From Bog-756 sp963837805 (GTDB taxonomy: Bacteria; Actinomycetota; Acidimicrobiia; Acidimicrobiales; RAAP-2), in NCBI GenBank assembly GCA_963837805.1, contig CAWIOU010000013.1, positions 151,094 to 215,093 of the forward strand: a DNA stretch of 64,000 nucleotides, given 5' to 3'. Shown in pieces: positions 41,917-49,596 of the stretch. Each line of letters starts with the position of its first letter. The first letter of the stretch is position 1. Below the pieces are notes generated by a model, which saw only the letters and a program-made list of their open reading frames with translations, ran no database searches and was not told the origin of the DNA. The translations under genes and the position numbers were made by a program.

Positions 41917-42174
41917 ATGGAGATGCACCCGTGGGTCGCCGAGCAGTTGGTTGAGAACCGGAGGGCAGAGCGCGAGCGCGCCGCCTCCGGCCGCCGACGT
42001 TCACCCCGGGACAACGCCACGAAGTCGATCCCGGTCGAGCCGCGTCCACACCGGGCCCCGGCGCGCCTGGTCGGCAGTCTGCTCATCGGAGCCGGTCGAC
42101 GGTTGGCCGGACCGGATGCCCTGGCCGCGGCCCTCGACGCCTCGCGGGTCGGACGGGGCCGCTCCCCGGCCTGA
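41917..42174 (+). CDS. Small conserved-looking hypothetical protein
   Basis: 85 residues from the ATG at 41917 (or 88 from 41908). MEMHPWVAEQLVENRRAERE opens an Arg/Glu-rich helix, a Ser/Arg-rich linker follows, and LVGSLLIGAGRRLAGPDALA ends with a short hydrophobic helix. The shape is of a small cytoplasmic-membrane or DNA-associated protein. No function is assigned. It is divergent from the ArsR-type regulator and likely controlled by it. Confidence 0.65.
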   Translation: MEMHPWVAEQLVENRRAERERAASGRRRSPRDNATKSIPVEPRPHRAPARLVGSLLIGAGRRLAGPDALAAALDASRVGRGRSPA

Positions 42175-42211
42175 GCCCGCCCCGCCCCGTCGGCCGCCAG
42201 TGGGCAGGCGT

Positions 42212-43237
42212 TCAGGGCCGCATCATCACTTTGATGCAATCAGCGCTCCGTGCCGCGGCCGCCGCGTAGGCCTGCGGCGCCTCGGACAGCGGGAAGGAGT
42301 GGGTGAAGATGCCGTCGGTGCGGAGGCGGCCGTTGGCCACCATGGGGACGAGCGTCCTCCAGGTCCGGTGGACCGGCGCCGTGGTCATCCGCAGGCTGAC
42401 ACTCCGGAACAGGCCCATCAGGACGGGTAGCGGGTAGGGCTGGAGATCGTGGACGCCGATGACCGAAACCGTGCCCCCGGCCCGGACGCAGGTCAGCGCG
42501 TCGTCGAGCGTGGTGTCGTTGGCCACGGCGTCGATCACCGCGTCGGCTCCCCGCCCGTTGGTGGCCTCCATGACGGCGTCCACCGTCGGCCCGTCGATGG
42601 GCACGGCCCCCGAGTCGGCCGCCAGGGCGCGCCGTCCGGCAACCGGGTCGGCGGCCAGCACCCGGCCCGCGCCCATGGCCAGCGCCGAACGCACCGCACA
42701 CAGTCCGACGGCGCCCAGGCCGAGCACGACCACCGTGCTCCCCGAGGGGAATTCGGCCCGTTCGGCGCCGATCCAACCGGTGCCCAGGTTGTCGGTCAGC
42801 AACAGGGCCGACTCGTCGTCCATCCCCTCGGGGATGCCGAGCAGCTGGAAGTCGGCCGACGGAACCGCCACCGCCGACGCCTGACCACCGGGGAGCGTGC
42901 CCGACCCGAACACCCTGGGGCCCTCGATGCAGGTGACCGGATCGCCGGCGGCACAGCCGGCGCAGTACCCGCACCCGGCCACTGACGCGGTGAGGACCCG
43001 GTCCCCGGGCCGGAAACGACGTACCTCGGGACCCACTTCGGCCACCGTTCCGACGAACTCGTGCCCGACGGCGATCCCGTCGCCCACCGGGATGTCCCCG
43101 TCGTAGAAGTGGAGATCGGACCCGCAGATCGACGTGGCCTCCACGACGACGACGGCGCCGTCGGCACCGGGCAGGACCGGGTCGTCGGCGTCGTCCACCC
43201 GGACCTGGTGGGTCCCGGCGATCACGACCTGGCGCAT
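42212..43237 (-). CDS. Zinc-dependent alcohol dehydrogenase (MDR family)
   Basis: 341 residues from the ATG at 43237. Catalytic zinc ligands are Cys in SICGSDLHFYDG and His-Glu in AVGHEFVGTV. The structural-zinc lobe GCGYCAGCAAGDPVTCIEG has four Cys. The cofactor motif is VVVLGLGAVGLCAVRSALAM. Members oxidise secondary alcohols or polyols with NAD(P). The gene is divergent from a Baeyer-Villiger monooxygenase across a 142-bp spacer with repeats, suggesting that the two act in sequence: alcohol to ketone, then ketone to ester. Confidence 0.95.
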   Translation of the reverse strand: MRQVVIAGTHQVRVDDADDPVLPGADGAVVVVEATSICGSDLHFYDGDIPVGDGIAVGHEFVGTVAEVGPEVRRFRPGDRVLTASVAGCGYCAGCAAGDPVTCIEGPRVFGSGTLPGGQASAVAVPSADFQLLGIPEGMDDESALLLTDNLGTGWIGAERAEFPSGSTVVVLGLGAVGLCAVRSALAMGAGRVLAADPVAGRRALAADSGAVPIDGPTVDAVMEATNGRGADAVIDAVANDTTLDDALTCVRAGGTVSVIGVHDLQPYPLPVLMGLFRSVSLRMTTAPVHRTWRTLVPMVANGRLRTDGIFTHSFPLSEAPQAYAAAAARSADCIKVMMRP

Positions 43238-43287
43238 GGTTCCTCCGACGACGACCCCGTGGACCCACCGGCAATCACACTGGCAAT

Positions 43288-43328
43288 GTAGACACAACCA
43301 CCTGTAGACACAATTGCAATATTGTGTA
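43288..43328. promoter_or_regulatory. Divergent regulatory region between alcohol dehydrogenase and BVMO (probable TetR operators)
   Basis: TGTAGACACAA occurs at 43288-43298 and 43304-43314 (16-bp period). ACACAAT (43309-43315)-N6-ATTGTGT (43322-43328) is a perfect 7-bp-arm palindrome. The TetR gene coupled to the BVMO gene is the obvious ligand. Confidence 0.6.
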
Positions 43329-43379
43329 CCAGGGCGCAGCTCGTCGGTGCACCGTGCCGCCTCGAGAAAGGGCCACGAC

Positions 43380-45308
43380 ATGCGCAACCCCCATGCGGGC
43401 GAGCCGTTCGACACGTCCGATGACGACATCGCCGCCGCGCTGCTCGACGTCAGCATCCCCACCCTGATGCTCTCCCTGGTCCACATGTCCGGAGATCCCG
43501 AGCTCATCCGCGGGCGCCTCCGTCCGGCGGGGCTGTTCCTCAACGAGGTCCAGGGGTACATGACCGAAGAGGACAAGGCGGAGGTCCGGGACATCGCACT
43601 GGAGGTCATCCGGGACTACCGGGACCGCGGCTGCCCCGAGCCCGAGCCCGTCTCGGCTGTCCTGCTGCACGAGATGATGGGCTGGCTGGTGTGCGAGGAG
43701 GTACCGGCGGAGTACGTCCCGATGCTGATGGAGGAGATGGAGCTGGACGGCGCCGACCAGCGCCGGGTTGCCGTCCCTGCCGACCAGGCGTCCCGTGACG
43801 CCTTTCCGGTCGTCGTCATCGGCTGCGGTCAGTCGGGCCTGCTGGCCGGGATCCGGCTTCAGGAGGCCGGTATCCCGTTCACCATCGTCGAGAAGAACGC
43901 GGGAGTGGGCGGTACGTGGTGGGAGAACTCGTACCCCGGAGCGCGCGTCGACGTCGGCAACCACTTCTACTGCTACAGCTTCGAACCGAGCGACTCATGG
44001 ACCGAGTACTTCGCCCGACAACCGGAGCTCCAGTCCTACTTCGAGTCCGTCATGGACAAGCACGGCATCAGGCCGCACGTGCGCTGGAACACCGAAGTGC
44101 TCGGTGCCCAGTGGGACGACGACGACGGTACCTGGTCCGTCGCGGTCCGAGCCGATGACGGTACCGAGTCGACGCTGGTGGCCCGCGCCTTGATCTCGGC
44201 CGTCGGCCAGTTGAACCGGCCGCACGTCCCCGACCTCCCCGGCCAGGAGCGCTTCGTCGGCCCTTCGTTCCACTCGGCCCGATGGGATCACACCGTCGAT
44301 CTCTCCGGAAAGCGGGTGGCCATGATCGGCGCCGGGGCCAGCGGGTTCCAGATCGCCCCGGCCGTCGCCGCCGACGTTGACCATCTGACTGTCTTCCAGC
44401 GCACCGCGCAGTGGATGTTCCCCAACCCCAACTATCACGAGGTGGTGGGGCCGGGCGTGCGGTGGGCGCTGCGGCATCTGCCGTTCTACGGGCGTTGGTA
44501 CCGGTTCCTCATTCTCTGGCCCGGCTGCGACAAGGGTCTCGAGGCGGCCCGAGTCGATCCCGACTATCCCGACCAGCAGCGGGCGGTCAGCGAGATGAAC
44601 GAGCTCACCCGCCAGATGTTCACCGAGTGGATCGTCAGCCAGGTCGGTGACGATCCGGAGCTCATCGCCAAGGTGGTGCCCGACTATCCGGCCACCGGGA
44701 AGCGAACCCTTCAGGACAACGGCAGTTGGCTGCGCACCCTCACCCGTGACAACGTCGAATTGGTCCGTACCGGCATCGACCACATCGAGGCCGACGGTGT
44801 CGTCACCCTCGATGGCGAGCACCACCGCGCTGACGTGATCGTCTACGCCACCGGCTTCCACGCCAATCGGGTCCTGTGGCCCCTCGCGATCACCGGCCGG
44901 GACGGCACCGACCTCCGTACGCTGTGGGGTGAGCGGCCGGCGGCGTATCTGGGCATGACGGTGCCCGGGTTCCCCAATCTGTTCTGCATGTACGGCCCGG
45001 GCACCAACCTGGCCCACGGCGGCAGCCTCATCTTCCACTCCGAGTGCCAGATGCGCTACATCACCCAGTGCCTGGAGGAGCTCATCGTCGGCGGCCATCG
45101 GTCGATGGAACCCCGCCCGGACCGATACGAGGACTGGCACCGACGGTCCCAGGAGGAGATCAAGAAGCTGGTCTGGTCGCAGCCGTCGGTCAAGCACTCC
45201 TTCTTCAAGAACCAGTACGGCGAGATCCACGTCCTCAGTCCGTGGCGTCTCGTCGACTATTGGCGTTGGACCAAGGAACCCGATCTGGGCGACTTCGTGA
45301 TGCAGTGA
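43380..45308 (+). CDS. Baeyer-Villiger monooxygenase, 4-hydroxyacetophenone monooxygenase-like
   Basis: 642 residues from the ATG at 43380. FAD motif VVIGCGQSGLLAGIRLQEAG is near residue 142, the NADPH motif MIGAGASGFQIAPAV near 316, and the BVMO fingerprint FVGPSFHSARWD (FxGxxxHxxxWD) near 292, all intact. The ~135-residue helical N-terminal extension and total length match the HAPMO type rather than cyclohexanone monooxygenase. Expected reaction: O2- and NADPH-dependent conversion of an aryl or alkyl ketone to an ester. The stop overlaps a GTG of the following TetR frame, and repeats upstream suggest repression. Confidence 0.95.
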   Translation: MRNPHAGEPFDTSDDDIAAALLDVSIPTLMLSLVHMSGDPELIRGRLRPAGLFLNEVQGYMTEEDKAEVRDIALEVIRDYRDRGCPEPEPVSAVLLHEMMGWLVCEEVPAEYVPMLMEEMELDGADQRRVAVPADQASRDAFPVVVIGCGQSGLLAGIRLQEAGIPFTIVEKNAGVGGTWWENSYPGARVDVGNHFYCYSFEPSDSWTEYFARQPELQSYFESVMDKHGIRPHVRWNTEVLGAQWDDDDGTWSVAVRADDGTESTLVARALISAVGQLNRPHVPDLPGQERFVGPSFHSARWDHTVDLSGKRVAMIGAGASGFQIAPAVAADVDHLTVFQRTAQWMFPNPNYHEVVGPGVRWALRHLPFYGRWYRFLILWPGCDKGLEAARVDPDYPDQQRAVSEMNELTRQMFTEWIVSQVGDDPELIAKVVPDYPATGKRTLQDNGSWLRTLTRDNVELVRTGIDHIEADGVVTLDGEHHRADVIVYATGFHANRVLWPLAITGRDGTDLRTLWGERPAAYLGMTVPGFPNLFCMYGPGTNLAHGGSLIFHSECQMRYITQCLEELIVGGHRSMEPRPDRYEDWHRRSQEEIKKLVWSQPSVKHSFFKNQYGEIHVLSPWRLVDYWRWTKEPDLGDFVMQ

Positions 45309-45483
45309 CCCGCGCCGTGGCCACGTCCAACACGACCACCACCACGCCCCCGGCGGCGAGCGGGGCCACCGCCACGGCCGCTTCCACGACCCCGACGCTG
45401 GCCCCGACCTCGGCCCATTCTCCGAGCCCGCCCCGCCCTCCCCCCCGAGCCCGCCTCCGCCCCCGCCCGCGGCCCGGCCCGGC

Positions 45484-46047
45484 ACGTCCAGCCGCGACCG
45501 CCTGCTGGCGGCGGCAGAACGGTGCCTGCGGACATCCGGCATCCGGCGGACGACGGTGATCGAGATCGCCCACGAGGCCGGGATGTCCCGCGCCTGGCTG
45601 TATCGGCACTTCCCCGACAAGGCGTCGCTGGTGGTGGCGGCGTTGGCCCGGACCGACGAGCTGTTCTGGGCCGACGCCCATGCCCGCATCTCGAAGGTCG
45701 AGGGTCTTGCCGCGCAGGTGGCCGAAGCCGTTCGGATCTCCCGCCAGCACCGGCCGGGAACTCTCCTCCTCCGGCTCAAAGCCGAGGAACCCGAGGTCTA
45801 CGCCGAAACGGTGGGTACCGGTCTGCGGGCGATGATGCCGGGCATGGCCCGGTTCTGGCACCCCTATCTGAAGGCTGCCCGTTCCCGCGGCGAGGTCCGG
45901 CCGGACCTGGACATCGCCAGGACTGGTGAGTGGGTCATGCGGACGGTCCTGTCGCTCGTCACCGTGCCCGGCGATGCCGTCGACGTCGACGACCCGGCCA
46001 GCGTCCTCCGCTTCGTGGACGAATTCCTGCTGGCCGGCCTGCGCTGA
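45484..46047 (+). CDS. TetR-family regulator of the BVMO locus (N-terminal start uncertain)
   Basis: The DNA-binding domain (SSRDRLLAAAERCLRTSGIR, then EIAHEAGMSRAWLYRHFPDK) is clear from about 45484, followed by a ~130-residue ligand domain. No ATG, GTG or TTG occurs in this frame between an upstream TGA and the domain; the first is the GTG at 45556, inside the HTH. A GTG at 45305, forming a GTGA overlap with the BVMO stop, opens a Thr/Ser/Pro-rich frame. It would join this one if one indel occurred in the seven-C tract near 45440. I therefore think the real gene starts at 45305. Confidence 0.75.
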   Translation, partial: TSSRDRLLAAAERCLRTSGIRRTTVIEIAHEAGMSRAWLYRHFPDKASLVVAALARTDELFWADAHARISKVEGLAAQVAEAVRISRQHRPGTLLLRLKAEEPEVYAETVGTGLRAMMPGMARFWHPYLKAARSRGEVRPDLDIARTGEWVMRTVLSLVTVPGDAVDVDDPASVLRFVDEFLLAGLR

Positions 46048-46088
46048 CCAGGCTCCGCCAGGCGGTGGAGGGGCATAGGATCGATCCG

Positions 46089-46640
46089 ATGACCGAGGTG
46101 CCCGCGGACCGGACCACCCTGGCGGGCGTCCTAGCCGTGCTTCGGCAGGCCGGTTCCCTCGAGGAGCCCAATGAGGAGATCACCGGGCTCAGCATCCTCC
46201 ACCACGGCCTGCAATGCGCGGCCCACCTACGCGATTCGGACCCCGACGATCCTGAGCTCCAGGTGGCCGGACTCCTCCACGACGTCGGCCATGTGCTGAT
46301 GCCCGGGTGCGAGGACATCCACGGCGCGGTGGGGGCGGCATTCGTCCGTCCCGTGTTCGGGGACCGGGTCGCGGTCCTCGTCGAGAGCCACGTGCCGGCG
46401 AAGCGCTTCCTGGTCACCGTGGACCGGTCGTACCGGGACCGACTGTCGGAGGGCAGTGCCCGCACCCTGGTGGGCCAGGGCGAAGCGATGACCACTGACG
46501 AGCTGGCGCGCTTCCGTTCGTCGCCGTGTTTCGATGCCGCCGTGGCGCTCCGGCGGGCCGACGAGGCCGCCAAGGACCCCCGGGCGGAGGTCCCCGGGCT
46601 CGACGAGTGGCTGCCCACGTTGGAGACCGTCGCCCGTTGA
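46089..46640 (+). CDS. HD-domain protein, PhnZ-like (phosphonate-associated HD oxygenase family)
   Basis: 183 residues from the ATG at 46089. HD-domain ligands are seen in ISILHHGLQCA-type and GLLHDVGHVL segments, with a further His in DIHGAVGAAF and in ESHVPAKRFLV. The later string of LSEGSARTLVGQGEAM and AVALRRADEAAKDP is close to the family of PhnZ, a mixed-valent di-iron oxygenase cleaving 2-amino-1-hydroxyethylphosphonate. Substrate is not certain, since relatives of myo-inositol oxygenase share the fold. It lies 28 bp before an alkaline-phosphatase-superfamily gene and probably forms an operon with it. Confidence 0.85.
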   Translation: MTEVPADRTTLAGVLAVLRQAGSLEEPNEEITGLSILHHGLQCAAHLRDSDPDDPELQVAGLLHDVGHVLMPGCEDIHGAVGAAFVRPVFGDRVAVLVESHVPAKRFLVTVDRSYRDRLSEGSARTLVGQGEAMTTDELARFRSSPCFDAAVALRRADEAAKDPRAEVPGLDEWLPTLETVAR

Positions 46641-46668
46641 GGGCACGGGTCCGAGCGGGAGCGGCCCG

Positions 46669-47430
46669 GTGAGAGTCCTCTTCCTGGTTCTCGACGGCGT
46701 GTCCCCCCGGCACGTGAACGAGGGCGTGATGCCGGTCCTGACCTCGCTGGCCCGGTCCGGCGGGTGGTGCCGCGACGGCGGGATCGGTGTACTGCCCACC
46801 TCGACGTACCCCAACCATGCGACCTTCGTCACCGGCGTGGCACCGGAGCGGCACGGGATCGTCGCCAACGAGATCCCCACGACCGGCGGGCTGGTCCCGT
46901 CGTGGGAGCGCGGCCTTTCATCGCCCACGCTCTTCGATGCCATGAGGGAGGCGGGGCGGTCGAGCGCGGCGGTGTTCGGCGACCATCACCTGGTGGGCGT
47001 CACCGGGGCCACCACGGCCGACACGGTCTGGCCCGATGGCGACTTCGTCGACGGCGTGTCCCTCGACGTGCTCGGCTACGCCAAGGACCGTGAGACCACC
47101 GAGCGGGTGCTCGGGGCGGTGGCTGGTGATGCTGAGCTGATCGTCGCCCAGCTGAACGAATCCGATACCGCCGCTCACATCTTCGGCCCGGACAGCCCGG
47201 AGGCGCTCCGTCGCTACGGCCGGGCCGATGCCCTGGTCGGATCGGTCACCGAGAGCATGCGGGGCGAGTGGGAGAGCTGGGTCGTCATCGTGGTCAGCGA
47301 CCACAGCCAGGAGGCGGTGACCGTGTCGGCGCCCATCGACCTCCGCCCGGCGGCGGCCGTGCTCGGGTTGACCGGCCTCCTGGTCGACGACGGCGCCGTG
47401 GCCGTCGTCGGAGGGGGAGATGGCCCGTGA
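46669..47430 (+). CDS. Alkaline-phosphatase-superfamily phosphodiesterase/phosphonate hydrolase, N-terminal part
   Basis: 253 residues from a GTG at 46669. Metal ligand Asp is in LFLVLDGVSP, the nucleophile Thr region in LPTSTYPNHATFVTGVAPER, further ligands in NESDTAAHIFGPDS and VVSDHSQEAV. This is the type I phosphodiesterase/nucleotide pyrophosphatase pattern shared with phosphonoacetate hydrolase. The frame stops early. The last metal-binding His of the fold (GVHGSP) is encoded in the overlapping frame at 47420-47728, so the enzyme is split by an indel or by frameshifting. Next to a PhnZ-like gene, a role in phosphonate or phosphodiester catabolism is a reasonable inference. Confidence 0.8.
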   Translation: MRVLFLVLDGVSPRHVNEGVMPVLTSLARSGGWCRDGGIGVLPTSTYPNHATFVTGVAPERHGIVANEIPTTGGLVPSWERGLSSPTLFDAMREAGRSSAAVFGDHHLVGVTGATTADTVWPDGDFVDGVSLDVLGYAKDRETTERVLGAVAGDAELIVAQLNESDTAAHIFGPDSPEALRRYGRADALVGSVTESMRGEWESWVVIVVSDHSQEAVTVSAPIDLRPAAAVLGLTGLLVDDGAVAVVGGGDGP

Positions 47431-47728
47431 CGACCGGTGGTTGATGCAGGTGTCGGGGGTGGAGGGGACCCGGCGGCTCGATGACGGGACCGTCCTCGCC
47501 TGGTCGGAGGCCGGACGGTGGTTCTCGTCGGTCGAGTTCCCGGTACGGGGTGTGCACGGCAGCCCGCGGACGGCTCCTCAGGTCGCCGTGGTCACCGGTG
47601 GCCATCCCGCCGCGGCCCGGCTCGGAGCGGCCATCGGCCATCACCGGCCGGCGTCCACCTGGTGGGCGACGGCGGTGTCCGACCTGTTGGGCGTCACCGC
47701 GCCGACGGACCTGGTGCCCGCTCGCTGA
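47420..47728 (+). CDS. C-terminal part of the alkaline-phosphatase-superfamily protein in a second frame
   Basis: 102 residues beginning at an ATG that overlaps the preceding stop by 11 bp. RRLDDGTVLAWSEAGRWFSS and FPVRGVHGSPRTAPQVAVVT fit the closing part of an AP-superfamily domain, including the His (VHGSP) that normally completes the second metal site. On its own it is unlikely to fold as an enzyme. Either one indel near 47420 splits a ~350-residue protein, or the two halves are joined by translational frameshifting or act as a two-subunit form. Confidence 0.65.
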   Translation: MARDDRWLMQVSGVEGTRRLDDGTVLAWSEAGRWFSSVEFPVRGVHGSPRTAPQVAVVTGGHPAAARLGAAIGHHRPASTWWATAVSDLLGVTAPTDLVPAR

Positions 47729-47800
47729 CCGACCCGACCCCTGTGGAGAAAGTGCCGGCGCAGGCTCAAGCTGTGCCTGGTTCGGGTCGATGCCCACGGC

Positions 47801-49543
47801 ATGGCTCTGCGTTCGGACAAGCTCGGCGTGGGCCAGGACGGTCCCGCCACGGTCCGTCAGTCGATCCAGCGGCTGTGCGAGCCGGGCGTCGTGCAGTCCG
47901 TGGTGCAACCGGTGGTCCGGCCGTCCGACCAGCTCATCGTGGGATACGAAGCGCTGGCCCGGATGCCCCTCGAGCCCGCCCGCCCGCCCGACTGGTGGCT
48001 GGCCAAGGCCGAGCAGTTCGGGCTCCGTCGTCATCTCGAGGTGGCCTGCCTGGTCGCCGCGGCCGCACTGGGCGCAGTCCCCGACGAGCGGCTGTTGTTC
48101 GTCAACCTCAGCCCGTCGCTGCTGGCCGACCCGGAAGCCCTGCGCCTCCTCGACGACCTCCCCGACCGTCTGGTGATCGAGTTGACCGAGCAGGAAGCGG
48201 TCTCGGACTACTGCCTGCTGCGGCACGACCTCGAGCCGTGGCTGGCCCGGGGTGTCCGGATCGCCATCGACGACACCGGAGCGGGGTACTCCAGTCTTCG
48301 CCACGTCATCGAGCTCACCCCGGACTTCCTGAAGCTGGACCGGGAGCTGGTACGCGACCTCGACAGCGACAAGAACCGCCGCGCCCTGGTCAGCGCCATG
48401 GTCGCCTTCGCCAGCGAAGTGGGCACCAGCGTCATCGCCGAGGGTGTGGAGACCGAAACCGAGTTGGACATCCTCTGCGAGGCCGAGGTGCACCTGGTGC
48501 AGGGGTATCTCCTGGCTCGCCCAGGTCCGGCCTGGCCGACCGTCGCCTCCGGGCGTTCGTCGGCCGGCTCCCCGTCGGTCCCTGGGTCGGCGGTGGGGCC
48601 GTCATCGCACCAGCGTCTTGCCGACGCCTTGAGCCGGGCCGTCGATTCGCGTCGGGCCTGTGGGGTGGTCGTCGAACATCTCTTCGCCCAGGGCCAGGTG
48701 ATGCCGAGCGTCTACCTCGAGCACCGCGGCGAGCTCCGGTGCATCGCCCAGCGCGGCCTCTGGCAGATCCTCGACGGTCTGCGCGGAGTCGCCGGGATCA
48801 CCGGGCGGACGTGGATGGCCGGGACACCCATCGTGGTCCCGGACGTCTCGGACAGCCCCGACTACCTGGAGGCCATCCCCGGCGTCGTGTCCGAGATCTG
48901 CGTTCCCGTCAAGCTCGGGGAGTCGACCATCGGCGCCCTGAACATCGAGTCCCTGGTCCCCCTGCCGGCGGGCCAGCTGGCCGAGCTCGAACACTGCGCC
49001 GCACTGTTGGCCGATCGCCTGCACGCCATCGGCGACACGCCGGTGGAGTCGGCATGGGACCGTACCGTCAACGCCTCCATCGCCATCTCCGGGATCACCG
49101 ACGAACCGCACATGCCCGAGCGACTGGTGCACTGCATACGGAATGCGTCGCAGATGGACTCGGCTGCGCTGGTTCTCGAGACGACGGGAGGGCACACACT
49201 GGCGGCGGCCACCGGGCCCCTGGCCGAGGCAATGTTCGAGCTCCGACCCACCGACCTCGGCGCGCTGTGTTCGCTGGTCGGGGAGATCCGGTCCTGTTAC
49301 ACGGGCTGGGACGCCTTCGGCCGGGGCTTCGTGGGGACCGGCTCCCTGCGCGACGGTGGGGCCAGGGCGGTGGTGGTCCTCCCCTTGTGGGCTCACCGAA
49401 CCCGGGTGGGCAGCGTGGTGCTGGCCCACTCCCGACCGGTGCAGTTGACCAGCGAGGAGATCAGGCCGCTCGAGATGCTGGCCGACCACGTGGCCTCGGC
49501 ACTGGTCTCCAGCGGACGCTCCGGGTCCTACCTGCCCTCCTGA
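47801..49543 (+). CDS. EAL-domain cyclic-di-GMP phosphodiesterase with C-terminal GAF domains
   Basis: 580 residues. The EAL domain (about 30-250) keeps every catalytic signature: YEALAR, LFVNLSPS, VIELTEQE, IAIDDTGAGYSSL (DDTG in place of DDFG), DFLKLDREL, VIAEGVETE and VQGYLLARPG. It should hydrolyse c-di-GMP. Two GAF-like modules follow (VPDVSDSPDYLEAIPGVVS and a second from about 410), likely sensing a ligand. There is no GGDEF domain, membrane helix or signal peptide. It stands alone between the AP-superfamily and DUF885 genes. Confidence 0.93.
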   Translation: MALRSDKLGVGQDGPATVRQSIQRLCEPGVVQSVVQPVVRPSDQLIVGYEALARMPLEPARPPDWWLAKAEQFGLRRHLEVACLVAAAALGAVPDERLLFVNLSPSLLADPEALRLLDDLPDRLVIELTEQEAVSDYCLLRHDLEPWLARGVRIAIDDTGAGYSSLRHVIELTPDFLKLDRELVRDLDSDKNRRALVSAMVAFASEVGTSVIAEGVETETELDILCEAEVHLVQGYLLARPGPAWPTVASGRSSAGSPSVPGSAVGPSSHQRLADALSRAVDSRRACGVVVEHLFAQGQVMPSVYLEHRGELRCIAQRGLWQILDGLRGVAGITGRTWMAGTPIVVPDVSDSPDYLEAIPGVVSEICVPVKLGESTIGALNIESLVPLPAGQLAELEHCAALLADRLHAIGDTPVESAWDRTVNASIAISGITDEPHMPERLVHCIRNASQMDSAALVLETTGGHTLAAATGPLAEAMFELRPTDLGALCSLVGEIRSCYTGWDAFGRGFVGTGSLRDGGARAVVVLPLWAHRTRVGSVVLAHSRPVQLTSEEIRPLEMLADHVASALVSSGRSGSYLPS

Positions 49544-49596
49544 CAGTCGACCCGGTCGGCCCGGCCGACCGTCGACGGGTTCTTATACTCCGTCAG

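Noticed and set aside
45044..45559. Forward frame overlapping the BVMO end and TetR start as a separate 171-codon gene
   Set aside because: Its first half is antisense-like shadow of BVMO. Only the Thr/Pro-rich leader after the GTG at 45305 may be real, as part of the TetR gene.
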